A stretch of 64,000 bases of DNA, taken from an uncultured Collinsella sp. (GTDB lineage Bacteria > Actinomycetota > Coriobacteriia > Coriobacteriales > Coriobacteriaceae). The position numbers and the translations under genes are program-made. The stretch is from assembly GCA_959599915.1 (NCBI GenBank), contig CAUGJE010000011.1, forward strand, positions 1 to 64,000, read 5' to 3'. Positions 1 through 8,889 of this stretch are shown here, piece after piece. The number at the start of each line of letters is the position of its first letter. Position 1 is the stretch's first letter. The notes below the pieces were generated by a model. The model was not told the origin of the DNA. It made no database searches and saw only the letters and a list, made by a program, of their open reading frames with translations.

Positions 1-197
1 GCGTGACCGGCGACACCGACATCAACATCATCGACACCGCCGAGTTCGCGATCCCCGGCCTTGACGACGAGTTCCGCGTCATCGTGTCTCCGTGGATTCT
101 CTCCTCGCTGATCACCGATCGCCTTGCCGCTTACTACGAGACGGTCACCAAGCACAACCTCAACTACCGCCGCTACTATCACCAGTTCGACTACTAA
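1..197 (+). CDS. C-terminal end of a SIS-type sugar-phosphate isomerase/deglycase (partial)
   Basis: An open frame enters from the left edge (first full codon at 3) and ends with TAA at 195-197, so only about 64 C-terminal residues are visible. The tail is rich in aromatic residues and ends RRYYHQFDY, which resembles the ends of FrlB/GfrF-type SIS proteins that cleave phosphorylated Amadori products such as fructoselysine 6-phosphate. The call rests mainly on context: a complete mannose-family PTS and an FrlC-like epimerase follow on the same strand. The catalytic part lies outside the window, so the substrate cannot be read from the sequence. Another sugar isomerase of the SIS family is possible. 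Confidence 0.5.
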   Translation, partial: VTGDTDINIIDTAEFAIPGLDDEFRVIVSPWILSSLITDRLAAYYETVTKHNLNYRRYYHQFDY

Positions 198-232
198 TCG
201 GTGACAAATAAGCTACTGATCAAGAAGCACCC

Positions 233-261
233 TGCCCGGGCGCATGCGTCCGGGCATTTTT
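233..261 (+). terminator. Stem-loop with T-run inside the PTS operon
   Basis: TGCCCGGGCG (233-242) pairs with CGTCCGGGCA (247-256) around a 4-base loop, with one G-T pair, and five T follow. It lies between the SIS gene and the IIA gene. It has the form of a Rho-independent terminator and could lower downstream expression, or mark a processing point between two parts of one operon. Confidence 0.7.
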
Positions 262-291
262 ATGCCGAAATTCGCAAGAAAGGGGAATCGA

Positions 292-708
292 ATGAGGCAG
301 TTTATCGTGGCGTCCCATGCTCATTTTGCGTCTGGAATCGTCGAGAGCATCGGCCTGCTCTCCGGCGAGCGCGAAAACGTCCATGCGCTGTCTATGTATG
401 TCGACGGAAACGAGGACCTGGTCAAGGAGGCTGTGGCGGTTCTTGACGGGTTCGCTGCGGACGACGAAGTTGTCGTGTGCACTGACCTCTTTGGCGGCAG
501 CGTCAACAACGAGTTCACCAAGATCGTCCAGACGCGTCCCAACACGCATCTGGTGACCAATATGAACCTGCCGCTCCTTATTCAGCTGCTGTTCGTGCCC
601 GAATCCACCCCGATCGATGAGGCCATTCGCCAGATCGTCGAGGCGGACGACACCAAGGTCAAGTACGTCAACGACCTGCTGGGGCAGGCCGAACTCGATG
701 AGTTTTAA
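292..708 (+). CDS. PTS mannose/fructose/sorbose family subunit IIA
   Basis: This is the cytoplasmic IIA phosphocarrier of a mannose-family phosphotransferase system; it accepts phosphate from HPr and passes it to IIB. The protein has 138 residues. His9 in the N-terminal stretch FIVASHAHFASG sits where the IIA phosphorylation histidine is expected, after a first beta strand. The start at 292 was chosen because AAAGGGG lies about 5 bases upstream; the upstream in-frame ATG at 244 lies inside the terminator hairpin. The IIB gene follows after 16 bases. The substrate cannot be read from IIA alone; the SIS and FrlC-like neighbours point to a glycated amino acid. Confidence 0.9.
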   Translation: MRQFIVASHAHFASGIVESIGLLSGERENVHALSMYVDGNEDLVKEAVAVLDGFAADDEVVVCTDLFGGSVNNEFTKIVQTRPNTHLVTNMNLPLLIQLLFVPESTPIDEAIRQIVEADDTKVKYVNDLLGQAELDEF

Positions 709-724
709 TCGTTAGGAGCACATC

Positions 725-1195
725 ATGATTCAGATGATTCGCGTGGACTATCGACTGCTTCACGGCCAGGTTGCCGTTAGTTGGACCTCGGCTCTGGGTG
801 CCGACTGCATCCTGTTGGTGAGCGACACGGTCCTCAATGACAAGCTTCGCCTGCAGGCCCTGTCCCTTGCAAAGCCGGAGGGCTGCAAGGTCGTCGTCAA
901 AAACACCGAGGATGCCGTCAAGGCGCTCCAGAGCGGTGTGACCGATAAGTACAAGCTCTTCGTGGTTTGCGAGACGATCCAGCAGGCCGGTGCCGTCGCC
1001 AAGGCAATGGGCGTCAAGAAGATCAACCTCGGCAATGTTGCCTTTAGCGAGGATGCCCGCCAGGTCTCGACCAGCGTATTTCTCACGCCCGAAAACGAGG
1101 CATACGTCAAAGAGCTGCTCGGCGAGGGCTACGAGCTGTTCATTCAGATGATTCCGGCAGATGCGAAGACTGACGCCGCGAAGGTCATCGGTTAG
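725..1195 (+). CDS. PTS mannose/fructose/sorbose family subunit IIB
   Basis: This cytoplasmic IIB subunit takes phosphate from IIA and phosphorylates the sugar as it enters through IIC-IID. The 156 residues are normal for the family. The N-terminal pattern RVDYRLLHGQV is the family signature and contains the phosphorylated histidine at residue 13. A GGAGCA ribosome site lies just upstream of the ATG. The gene sits 16 bases after IIA and 8 bases before IIC, so the four subunits are surely co-transcribed. In this family IIB helps set specificity, but no diagnostic residues can be named here. Confidence 0.93.
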   Translation: MIQMIRVDYRLLHGQVAVSWTSALGADCILLVSDTVLNDKLRLQALSLAKPEGCKVVVKNTEDAVKALQSGVTDKYKLFVVCETIQQAGAVAKAMGVKKINLGNVAFSEDARQVSTSVFLTPENEAYVKELLGEGYELFIQMIPADAKTDAAKVIG

Positions 1196-1203
1196 GGGCC
1201 ATC

Positions 1204-1995
1204 ATGGTTATCAAGACAATCCTGATTTTCCTTATTGCCCTTTTGGGTTATTCCGAGTGGCTGACGGGCACGAGCTACCTCCAGCGCCCGATCGTGCTCG
1301 GACCTCTGGTTGGCCTTGTCATGGGCGACATGGTGACCGGCACGATCATGGGCGCCACGATGGAGCTTGCCATGGTCGGCGCCATCTCGGTCGGTGCGTA
1401 TAACCCGCCCGATACGATTTCCGGCACTATCCTGGGCGTATCGCTTGCCATGCAGGCCGGTGCGGACGCTTCGGCGGCCCTGACCCTGGGCATTCCCATC
1501 GCAACGATCGTCCTGGCGCTCGATACCGCCCTGGGCCAGCCGGTGATGCTGCTGCTGGTGCACCGTATCGACAAAAACGTCGAGGACGGAGACACCAAGG
1601 CCATCACGCGCAACATGCTTATCGCGGGTTATGCGCAGAGCTGGTGCGGCCTGCTGATTATTCCCCTGGCATTCTTCTTTGGCGCCGATGCCGTCGCCAG
1701 CCTGCTCAACATCATTCCCGATTTCGTTCAGACCGGCATGGATGTCGCCGCCGCCTTCTTGCCCGCACTCGGCTTTGCGATGCTGGCGCAGATGATTATG
1801 AACAAAACGGTGGCTCCGTTCTTCTTCGCTGGCTTCTTCCTCGTCGCCTACTTTGGCATTAGCACGACGGGCGTGGCGATCTTTGCCGCGATCATCGTCG
1901 TCGCGATGACGGTTTTGGGCGAGAAGAAAAAGGCGGAGCAGCCCGCAGTGGCAACCGAGGATCCTGCGATTGGGAGTGGGTTCGATGAGTTTTAA
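1204..1995 (+). CDS. PTS mannose/fructose/sorbose family subunit IIC
   Basis: This is a membrane component of the sugar channel, 263 residues long with many hydrophobic helices starting at residue 3. The region after residue 20 (RPIVLGPLVGLVMGD) and the glycine-rich motif around residues 70-85 (NPPDTISGTILG) are typical of mannose-family IIC proteins. The C-terminus ends in a charged tail after the last helix. The stop overlaps the start of IID by 11 bases, which suggests coupled translation of the two membrane subunits at equal levels. Confidence 0.92.
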   Translation: MVIKTILIFLIALLGYSEWLTGTSYLQRPIVLGPLVGLVMGDMVTGTIMGATMELAMVGAISVGAYNPPDTISGTILGVSLAMQAGADASAALTLGIPIATIVLALDTALGQPVMLLLVHRIDKNVEDGDTKAITRNMLIAGYAQSWCGLLIIPLAFFFGADAVASLLNIIPDFVQTGMDVAAAFLPALGFAMLAQMIMNKTVAPFFFAGFFLVAYFGISTTGVAIFAAIIVVAMTVLGEKKKAEQPAVATEDPAIGSGFDEF

Positions 1996-2821
1996 GTTTG
2001 AGTCTTCTTATGACGGGCTGATTTCCCGCGCAGACCTTAAGAAGCTGTTCTGGCGCTCGATTCCCTATGAGCATTCCTGGAACTACGAGCGTATGGGCCA
2101 TATCGGCTTTATGTGGGCCCTTATGCCGATCCTTCGCAAGCTGTATCCGCAGGATGCAGACTTTAAGGCCGCACTCAAGCGCCATATGGAGCTCTATAAC
2201 GTCACGCCGTACATCTCGACGCTCCCCATGTCCATTGCTGCCGCAATGGAAGAGGTCAACGCTACTGACGATAGCTTTGACACGAGCGCGATCTCTAATG
2301 TCAAGCTTGCTTTGATGGGACCGCTGTCCGGCGTGGGCGATGCCTTCTACTGGGGCACGCTGCGAGTTTTGGCAACGGGTGTCGGCACGTCGCTAGCGCT
2401 GCAGGGCTCTATTCTTGGCCCGATTTTGTTCCTGCTCGTGTTCAACGTCCCTCACTACATCATTCGTTACCTGCTGACGTTTGTGGGATATCGCTTTGGC
2501 TCGGACATGATCAGCAAGGTCCAGGAATCGGGCATTATGGACACGATCGTCAAGATGGCCTCTATCATGGGCGCCATGGTGATCGGTGCTATGACCATGG
2601 AGATGGTCACCGTGGACATTCCGCTCATGGTCGGCGCGGGCGATGGCGCTCAGACGCTCGCCGAGCTGCTCAACGGAATCTTCCCGGGCTTTGTCACGAT
2701 GGGGCTGTTTGGAATCGTCTATCTCATGCTCAAGAAGAAGATGAATCCGCTGCTCATCATGCTCGTGATCCTACTCGTGAGTATCGCCGGCGCGTTCTTT
2801 GGAGTGCTTGGTGTTCAGTAG
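1985..2821 (+). CDS. PTS mannose/fructose/sorbose family subunit IID
   Basis: This second membrane subunit of the transporter is present only in the mannose PTS family. The 278-residue protein has the expected long amphipathic N-terminal part with FWRSIPYEHSWNYERM, the motif LMGPLSGVGDAFYWGTLR near residue 120, and several C-terminal membrane helices. The ATG at 1985 overlaps the end of IIC; an earlier start at 1970 would only add five residues. The full IIA-IIB-IIC-IID order is like that of gfrABCD for glucoselysine uptake, but that match is inferred from gene content only. Confidence 0.93.
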   Translation: MSFKFESSYDGLISRADLKKLFWRSIPYEHSWNYERMGHIGFMWALMPILRKLYPQDADFKAALKRHMELYNVTPYISTLPMSIAAAMEEVNATDDSFDTSAISNVKLALMGPLSGVGDAFYWGTLRVLATGVGTSLALQGSILGPILFLLVFNVPHYIIRYLLTFVGYRFGSDMISKVQESGIMDTIVKMASIMGAMVIGAMTMEMVTVDIPLMVGAGDGAQTLAELLNGIFPGFVTMGLFGIVYLMLKKKMNPLLIMLVILLVSIAGAFFGVLGVQ

Positions 2822-2852
2822 GGCATCCGTCATAATTAAAACAATGTAAGAG

Positions 2853-2887
2853 GGGGCGTCGCGCACACTGTGCTGCGGCGCCCTTTT
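2853..2887 (+). terminator. GC-rich hairpin with T-run after the PTS genes
   Basis: GGGCGTCGC-GCA pairs with TGCTGCGGCGCCC (2871-2883) with one bulge and one G-T pair, followed by TTTT. It stands between IID and the epimerase-like gene and probably attenuates or ends PTS transcription. Confidence 0.6.
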
Positions 2888-2904
2888 GCCGAAAGGTGGA
2901 CAAG

Positions 2905-3741
2905 ATGGAGTATCCACAGCTTGCCGTCATGAATATCAGCCATCGCTATTTTGACCTTGAGGAATTCTTTTCCTCGGCAGCGGCCTCGGGCTACACGTGT
3001 TGCGAGCTTTGGACCGGGGCGATGCATCTGTATGTCGATTGCCATGGATACGATTCGCTCGAGCAGGTGCGGGAGCTGTCGCAGCGGTATGGAGTTCGGA
3101 TTGTGGGGCTTTGTCCCGAACAGAACAACCCCAAGCCGTGGAATATCGCGGCGCGTGGGAATGAGGCGCGTGCCCGCACGCTCGCGTACTTTAAGAACGT
3201 TGTGGATATCGCGGCGGAACTTGGAGCCGAGCAGGTCATGGTCTCGAGCGGCTGGGCATTTTTGAACGAGCCGATCGAGGACGCGTGGGGTCGCAGCGCC
3301 TCGATGCTGCGTGCGATTGCCGAGCATGCGGGAGAACGCGGCGTGTGACTGGTGCTCGAAGCCCTACAGCCGGTTGAGTCGATGATCGTGAACTCGGCGG
3401 CCGATACGAAGCGCATGATCGAAGCAGTTGATCATCCGGCACTTAAGGCGTGTCTGGATATGGGCGCCATGGCGGTGGCGGGGGATACCATCGACGATTA
3501 CTTCGATCTGCTTGGCGATGATGTCGCCCACGTGCATTTTGTCGATGTTGCGGCAGATGGCACGACGCATCTTGCCTGGGGTGACGGCGACCGCGATATG
3601 CGCGCTGACCTGGATAGGCTGGTGGCGCGCGGCTATCGCGGAGTTGTTTCGGCCGAGACCTATGACGGGCGCTATTTTGCCGACCCCGCAGCTGCCGATG
3701 CGCAGGTAATGGCAGAGTATCGTCGTGCGATTGGCGCCTAG
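2905..3741 (+). pseudogene. FrlC-like sugar-phosphate isomerase/epimerase interrupted by an in-frame TGA
   Basis: The two halves, 2905-3348 and 3349-3741, are in the same frame and are separated only by TGA at 3346-3348. Together they encode about 277 residues of the xylose-isomerase-like TIM barrel family (AP endonuclease family 2 fold). The second half has LEALQPVESM, close to the stretch LEPLTPYES that I recall in fructoselysine 3-epimerase FrlC, followed by HVHFVDVAADG and a C-terminal VSAETYDG, both typical of the barrel. The start at 2905 follows GAAAGGTGG; a GTG at 2896 is an alternative. A single change from TGG or CGA would create the stop. I call it a pseudogene, though readthrough or restart at the GTG at 3352 cannot be excluded. 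Confidence 0.8.
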
Positions 3742-3844
3742 GTGGGGTTGGGCTGCGGCAATCTGCCCCATGTTTCCAAATGAATACGGTGTGAGCGGCT
3801 GCGACGGATTTCCCCCGCAAGCACTCTAGTATGCTAAAGTACCC

Positions 3845-3876
3845 AGAAGACCGGCGGAGCTATGCCGGTCTTCTGT
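3845..3876 (+). promoter_or_regulatory. Leader hairpin upstream of the histidine operon
   Basis: AGAAGACCGGC (3845-3855) pairs perfectly with GCCGGTCTTCT (3864-3874) around an 8-base loop. It stands 36 bases before hisZG and is followed by GTTCTAT rather than a full T-run. It could end transcription from the upstream operon or act as an attenuator in the his leader. No run of histidine codons and no T-box core were seen. A weak TATGCT at 3830-3835 may be a -10 box. Confidence 0.5.
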
Positions 3877-3910
3877 TCTATACGAAACACAGCATGAGGA
3901 GGCTCGCCAG

Positions 3911-5626
3911 ATGACGGCCACACCGTGGGGATTCCGGGACATATTGCCCGAGGAGGCTCAGGCGCGCGAGGAGATTGCGCTGACGGTGAAGGGCTGCTTC
4001 AGGGAGCATCGTTACCTTCCGGTCGAGACGCCGCTGCTCGAGGACAAGGGTTCGCTCGAGGAAGGTGGCCGCATTGCGGACACGCCGTTTAAGCTCTTTG
4101 ACGATGACGGGCGTTTGCTGGTGGTTCGTCCCGACAACACGTTGCCGATCGTGCGCTTGGTTTCGACCCGCATGCGCGCGGCCGATCTGCCGCTGCGCCT
4201 GCGCTACGAGGCGCCGGTGGTTCGCGAGTGCCAGCGCAATGCCGGCGGCTCGCGTCAGTTTACGCAGCTGGGCTTTGAGCTCATCGCCGCGGGCGACGCC
4301 GCGGGCGATGTCGAGATTGTCTCGCTCGTGGCCGAGGCCGTGCGCAAGCTGGCGTTGCCCGATGCGCGCATTATCGCAGGTAGTGTGCGCCCGTTTAAGG
4401 AGCTGCTCGCGGCGTGCGAGGATCGCGAGCTGGCTGCCGAGGCCCTGCGCTGCGTGCACGCCAACGACTTTGTGGGCCTCGATGCCCGCGTGGCGGCAAG
4501 CACCGAGCCCGATGCCGTCAAGGCTGCCATCAGCGAGCTGCCGCGCTTGCACGGCGGCGCCGAGGTACTCGACCGCGTCGATGCGTTGTTGGCGGCGGCG
4601 GGCATTGTCGCGCCGCTCACGCGCGAGCTGCGTGCCCTGGTCGAGGGTCTGGCACCCGAGGACGCCCAGGTGCTGTCCTTTGACTTCTCTATCATGAACT
4701 CTTTCGATTACTACACGGGCCTGGTCTTTAAGGCCTATGCCGGCGGCCTGCCCGATCCTGTTGGTTCGGGTGGACGCTACGACTCCATCTTTACCGGCGC
4801 ATTTGGCGACGGCATCGAGGTGCCGGCGGCGGGCTTCGCCTTTTCGCTCGAGCGCCTGGAGGCCGCGCGTACCTCGGCCGAGGACGCTGCTTCGGACGGC
4901 GATCATGCCGCGGGCCGTGGCGCCGAGGGCCCGCTGCGCATCGCCGTGCCCAAGGGCTCGCTTAAGGCCGACACGCTCGACGTGCTCGAGGCCGCGGGCC
5001 TGGACGTTTCCGAGCTGCGCGATCCCGGCCGCCACCTGATCGTGCGCGGCCGCGACACGCGTGCTGGCGAGGGTGCGGTCGGCGATATCGAGTTTGTTAT
5101 CGTACGACCTAGCGACGCGCCCGCCTTTGTGGGCTGCGGCGGTGCCGACTGCGGCATCTGCGGCTGGGACTCGCTCATCGAGGCCGACCTCAACTTGCTG
5201 CAGCTGGTCGATTTGGGCTATGGCCTGTGCACCTTTATCGAGGCGGAGCCCGCATGGCGCGCCGGTCAGGCCGAGCGCAACTATGCCCGCCGCGGGTCAC
5301 TGCGCGTGGCCACCAAGTACCCGCGCATCGCGAGCGCCTGGTATGCCGAGCGCGGCGTGAACGCCGACATCGTCTCGCTGCACGGCAATATCGAGCTGGG
5401 GCCCATCGTCGGTATGACCGACCGCATCGTGGACATTACCGCCACGGGCGCCACCCTGCGCGACAACGACCTGGTCGTTACTGGTCGCATCATGGACTGC
5501 ACGGCCCGCTTCTTTGTCAATCCGGGCGCCGCACGCTTGGATCCGCGTGTGCGTAACCTGGCCGATCGCCTGGCCGCGGCCGTGAAGGACAAGCATTTTG
5601 AGCCCGTCGCGGGCTCGGCACAATAG
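3911..5626 (+). CDS. hisZG: HisZ-HisG fusion: ATP phosphoribosyltransferase regulatory and catalytic subunits
   Basis: This catalyses the first step of histidine synthesis, condensing ATP with PRPP. Residues 1 to about 330 are HisZ, a catalytically dead relative of histidyl-tRNA synthetase: TPWGFRDILPEEA at the N-terminus, LLVVRPDNTLPIVRLVS, and the class II motif LRYEAPVVRECQ. Residues from about 340 are a short-form HisG: IAVPKGSL, then YPRIASAWYAERGV, and the PRPP-binding-like stretch DITATGATLRDNDL. HisZ and short HisG normally occur as separate proteins in a hetero-octamer; here one 571-residue chain holds both, joined by an acidic Ala-rich linker near residues 320-338. AGGAGG lies 10 bases before the ATG. 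It heads an operon of all other his genes. HisZ would be expected to mediate feedback inhibition by histidine. Confidence 0.93.
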   Translation: MTATPWGFRDILPEEAQAREEIALTVKGCFREHRYLPVETPLLEDKGSLEEGGRIADTPFKLFDDDGRLLVVRPDNTLPIVRLVSTRMRAADLPLRLRYEAPVVRECQRNAGGSRQFTQLGFELIAAGDAAGDVEIVSLVAEAVRKLALPDARIIAGSVRPFKELLAACEDRELAAEALRCVHANDFVGLDARVAASTEPDAVKAAISELPRLHGGAEVLDRVDALLAAAGIVAPLTRELRALVEGLAPEDAQVLSFDFSIMNSFDYYTGLVFKAYAGGLPDPVGSGGRYDSIFTGAFGDGIEVPAAGFAFSLERLEAARTSAEDAASDGDHAAGRGAEGPLRIAVPKGSLKADTLDVLEAAGLDVSELRDPGRHLIVRGRDTRAGEGAVGDIEFVIVRPSDAPAFVGCGGADCGICGWDSLIEADLNLLQLVDLGYGLCTFIEAEPAWRAGQAERNYARRGSLRVATKYPRIASAWYAERGVNADIVSLHGNIELGPIVGMTDRIVDITATGATLRDNDLVVTGRIMDCTARFFVNPGAARLDPRVRNLADRLAAAVKDKHFEPVAGSAQ

Positions 5627-5731
5627 CGCGAGCACGTACGGGCGCCCCAACGTCCGGGCTGCGGGTCGATTGGCGCCGCCGCCCGGCCTCTCGTTTTTCG
5701 AACGCAACCTCGACCGATAGGGGATACCGAA

Positions 5732-7168
5732 ATGAAGACCATCAAGCTTGCTCCCGGTGAGCGCCTCGTTACCAACCAGCTCAACCGCAAGGGTGTGCTG
5801 CCGCAAAACATCGTCGACGCCGCCCGCGATATCGTGGCCAACGTGCGTGCTAACGGCGATGCTGCGGTGCGCGATTACTGCCAGCGTTTTGACGGTGTTG
5901 AGCTGCAGAGTTTTCGCCTGCCGCAAGAGCAGATCGATGCTGCGCTCGAAGGCCTCGACCCGGCCTTTGTCGCCGCGCTCGAGAAGGCCGCGCGTCAGAT
6001 TCGCGAGTTCCACCAGCGCGAGGTCGAGCAGAGTTGGTTTACCACGCGTCCGGACGGCACGATGCTCGGCGTCAAGGTGACTCCGCTTGCTGCGGCTGGC
6101 ATCTACGTGCCGGGCGGTCGCGCGCAGTATCCCTCCACCGTGCTCATGAACGCTATCCCTGCCAAGGTGGCTGGCGTTAAGCGCGTGGTCATGGTGACCC
6201 CGCCGCAAAAAGATGGCCTGATCAGCCCCTACACGCTCGCGGCAGCCAAGCTTGGCGGCGTGGACGAGATCTATATGGTGGGCGGCGCCCAGGCCGTGGC
6301 CGCGCTGGCGTACGGCACCGAGACCATTCCGCGCGTCGACAAGATCACCGGCCCGGGCAACGCCTTTGTCGCCGCGGCCAAGCAGATTGTCACGGGCGAC
6401 GTGGGTATCGACATGGTCGCCGGCCCCTCCGAGGTCTGCGTGCTGGCCGATGCCACGGCCAAGCCCATGGTGGTTGCTGCCGACCTGATGGCGCAGGCCG
6501 AGCACGATCCGCTGGCTGCCTGCTACCTGGTGACCTGCGACGAGCAGTTTGCGCGCGAGGTCGAGGCGGGCATCGATATTCTAGTGGCGCAGTCGCCGCG
6601 CGCCGAGATCACGCGCGCCTCGCTCGATAACGAGGGCACCATCGTGGTGGCCGCCGACATGGCTGCCGCCGTCGAGGCCGTGAACACCGTGGCGCCTGAG
6701 CACCTTGAGCTGCACTGCAAGGACGCGATGGGCCTGCTCGGCGGCATTCGCAACGCCGGCGCCATCTTTGTGGGCGCCTGGAGCTCCGAGCCGCTCGGCG
6801 ATTATGTTGCCGGCCCCAACCACACGCTGCCGACCGGTGGCACGGCCATGTTCTCCAACCCGCTTTCGGTCGAAGAGTTCGTTAAGCGCTCGAGCGTCAT
6901 TTGCTATACGCCCGAGGGCCTGCTCTCCGACGCTCCCGCCACACAGCGTCTGGCCGAGGCCGAGGGCCTGTGGGCGCACGCGCTTTCGGCTGCGCTGCGC
7001 CGCCGCGTGTTGGAGCAGGGCGAGGATGCCGTGAGCGCCGAGTCGCTCGCCGCGGCCGACCTGACCAAGGTTGCCTGGCCGGGCGACGCCGTGGCGACGG
7101 TTGCTGAGGGCGTGGACCTGGCGGCTGCAAGCGCGGATGGCGCCGGCGCGACTGGCAAGGAGGCCTAA
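5732..7168 (+). CDS. hisD: Histidinol dehydrogenase
   Basis: This performs the last two steps of histidine synthesis, oxidising L-histidinol to L-histidine with NAD and a zinc ion. Recognisable blocks are the NAD-site sequence YVPGGRAQYPSTVLMNA, VGGAQAVAALAYGTETIPR, KITGPGNAFVAAAK, IDMVAGPSEV and LGDYVAGPNHTLPTGGTA, which hold the zinc and substrate ligands. The protein has 478 residues, about 45 more than usual, because of an Ala-rich C-terminal tail (SAESLAAADLTKVAWP onward) that looks dispensable. A gap of 105 bases separates it from hisZG. AGGGG precedes the ATG. hisC starts two bases after its stop. Confidence 0.95.
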   Translation: MKTIKLAPGERLVTNQLNRKGVLPQNIVDAARDIVANVRANGDAAVRDYCQRFDGVELQSFRLPQEQIDAALEGLDPAFVAALEKAARQIREFHQREVEQSWFTTRPDGTMLGVKVTPLAAAGIYVPGGRAQYPSTVLMNAIPAKVAGVKRVVMVTPPQKDGLISPYTLAAAKLGGVDEIYMVGGAQAVAALAYGTETIPRVDKITGPGNAFVAAAKQIVTGDVGIDMVAGPSEVCVLADATAKPMVVAADLMAQAEHDPLAACYLVTCDEQFAREVEAGIDILVAQSPRAEITRASLDNEGTIVVAADMAAAVEAVNTVAPEHLELHCKDAMGLLGGIRNAGAIFVGAWSSEPLGDYVAGPNHTLPTGGTAMFSNPLSVEEFVKRSSVICYTPEGLLSDAPATQRLAEAEGLWAHALSAALRRRVLEQGEDAVSAESLAAADLTKVAWPGDAVATVAEGVDLAAASADGAGATGKEA

Positions 7169-7169
7169 T

Positions 7170-8285
7170 ATGGCCGAGCTCACGCCCTGTATGAAGGAGC
7201 TCGTCCAGCCTTACCTGGCCGGTATTGAGCCCTACGATCCCAACTTTACGCCTACGCGCATCAACCTTTCGGCCAACGAGAACACCTATCCCGTGCCGGC
7301 CGGCGTGCGCGAGGCGATCGACGCTGCCTTGGCTGCCACACCGCTCAATCGCTATCCCGATCCCATGTCGAACGACCTGCGCGACGAGCTTGCTGCCTGG
7401 CATGGCATGACGCGCGAGAACATCTGCGTGGGCAACGGCGGCGACGAGCTGCTCTATAACTATCTGCTGGCGTTTGGCGGTGTGGGGCGGACCCTGCTCA
7501 ACTGCCCGCCGTGCTTTAGCGAGTATGCGTTCTTTGCGTCGCTCTGCCAGACCGAGGTGCGCGACGTGTGGCGCGACCCGGCGACCTTTGAACTCGACCA
7601 AGCTGCTGTGCTCGCGGCAGCGCCGGCGTGCAACCTGGCAATCGTGACCTCGCCCAACAATCCCACGGGCGACGTGGCTCCGCTCGACTTTGTCGCGGCC
7701 CTGTGCGATGCGTGCCCCGGCATGGTGATGGTCGACGAGGCCTACGTGGAGTTTGCCGACGACTCGTTTGGCGCGGCCACCACGGCGCAGGGGCTTATCG
7801 CCGAGCATCCCAACCTGGTGGTTCTGCATACGCTGTCCAAGGCGTTTGGCGCCGCCGGCGCGCGTCTGGGCTATGTGGTCGCGGCACCCGAGGTCATCGA
7901 CGTGTTCGCGGCGATTCGCCAGATCTATTCGGTCAACGTGCTGAGCCAGGCCGCCGCTCTTGCCTGTGTGCGTGCCCGTGATGCCTATGCGCCCGTGGTG
8001 GCGCAGGTCGCATCCGAGCGCGAGCGCGAGCTGTGCGCCCTGCGCGCGATGGCTGCCGAGGGTCTGCCCGTGGAGGCGTGGCCGAGTGCGGCGAACTTTG
8101 TGCTCGTGCGCACGCCGCATGCCACGCGCGTGCGCGAGCGTCTGCGCGATGAGTATTCGATTTTGGTGCGCGACTTTAGCTACGCGCCGGGGCTCGCGGA
8201 CTGCCTGCGCATTACCGTGGGTACGCCGCGGGAAAACGACGAGGTACTGGCTGCGTTTGCCGCGCTGGTAAAGGAGGAGATGTAG
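7170..8285 (+). CDS. hisC: Histidinol-phosphate aminotransferase
   Basis: A PLP-dependent fold-type I aminotransferase that converts imidazole acetol phosphate to histidinol phosphate. The motifs SANENTYPVP near the N-terminus, TSPNNPTGDV, VDEAYVEFA and HTLSKAFGAAGARLGYV are visible; the lysine in the last is the PLP Schiff-base residue. At 371 residues it has the usual length. The true start is the ATG at 7170 with AAGGAGG upstream; the open frame extends earlier, but that part overlaps hisD. hisB follows with no gap. Confidence 0.95.
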   Translation: MAELTPCMKELVQPYLAGIEPYDPNFTPTRINLSANENTYPVPAGVREAIDAALAATPLNRYPDPMSNDLRDELAAWHGMTRENICVGNGGDELLYNYLLAFGGVGRTLLNCPPCFSEYAFFASLCQTEVRDVWRDPATFELDQAAVLAAAPACNLAIVTSPNNPTGDVAPLDFVAALCDACPGMVMVDEAYVEFADDSFGAATTAQGLIAEHPNLVVLHTLSKAFGAAGARLGYVVAAPEVIDVFAAIRQIYSVNVLSQAAALACVRARDAYAPVVAQVASERERELCALRAMAAEGLPVEAWPSAANFVLVRTPHATRVRERLRDEYSILVRDFSYAPGLADCLRITVGTPRENDEVLAAFAALVKEEM

Positions 8286-8873
8286 ATGGACCGCTATGCC
8301 GAGGTGACCCGCAAGACAGGCGAAACCGACATTGTCGTCAAGCTCGACCTGGATGGAACCGGTACGTGCGATATCTCGACCGGCGTGCCGTTTTTCGACC
8401 ACATGCTCAACGCCTTTGGCCGCCATGGTCTGTTTGACCTGACGGTGCATGCGGTGGGCGACGTGGAGGTCGACGCGCACCACACCGTCGAGGACACGGG
8501 CATTGTGCTAGGCGAGGCGTTTTGCCGGGCACTGGGTGACAAGGCGGGCATTACGCGCTTTGCCGATGCGGCGATTGCCATGGACGAGACGCTCGTGATG
8601 GCCGCCGTTGATATCTCGGGCCGCGGGCAGGCCTACTGCGAGCTACCCGTGCCGACCGAGCGCGTGGGCACTTTTGATACCGAGCTGGCCGTCGAGTTCT
8701 TCTATGCCTTCGCGCGCGACGCCAAGCTCACGCTGCACGTGCGCGAGCTGGCGGGCGGCAACTCGCACCACATTATCGAGGCCGCCTTTAAGGCCGTGGG
8801 CCGCACGATGCGTCACGCCTGCGAGCTCGATCCCCGCGTGCAGGGCATCCCCAGCACCAAGGGCTCGCTGTAA
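8286..8873 (+). CDS. hisB: Imidazoleglycerol-phosphate dehydratase
   Basis: A Mn-dependent lyase for the sixth pathway step. The 195-residue protein is the monofunctional type, without the phosphatase domain found in E. coli HisB. Both metal-binding regions are present: FFDHMLNAFGRHG and DAHHTVEDTGIVLG in the first half, and GNSHHIIEAAFKA in the second. The start ATG at 8286 follows AGGAGATGTAG, which also holds the hisC stop. Because there is no phosphatase domain, a separate histidinol phosphatase is needed; the PHP protein at 12321-13232 is the obvious candidate. Confidence 0.95.
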   Translation: MDRYAEVTRKTGETDIVVKLDLDGTGTCDISTGVPFFDHMLNAFGRHGLFDLTVHAVGDVEVDAHHTVEDTGIVLGEAFCRALGDKAGITRFADAAIAMDETLVMAAVDISGRGQAYCELPVPTERVGTFDTELAVEFFYAFARDAKLTLHVRELAGGNSHHIIEAAFKAVGRTMRHACELDPRVQGIPSTKGSL

Positions 8874-8889
8874 CCGCCATATAGGCAGA

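Noticed and set aside
3878..5035. 385-codon minus-strand frame over hisZG
   Set aside because: A shadow of the GC-rich hisZG reading frame, without a ribosome site or domain.
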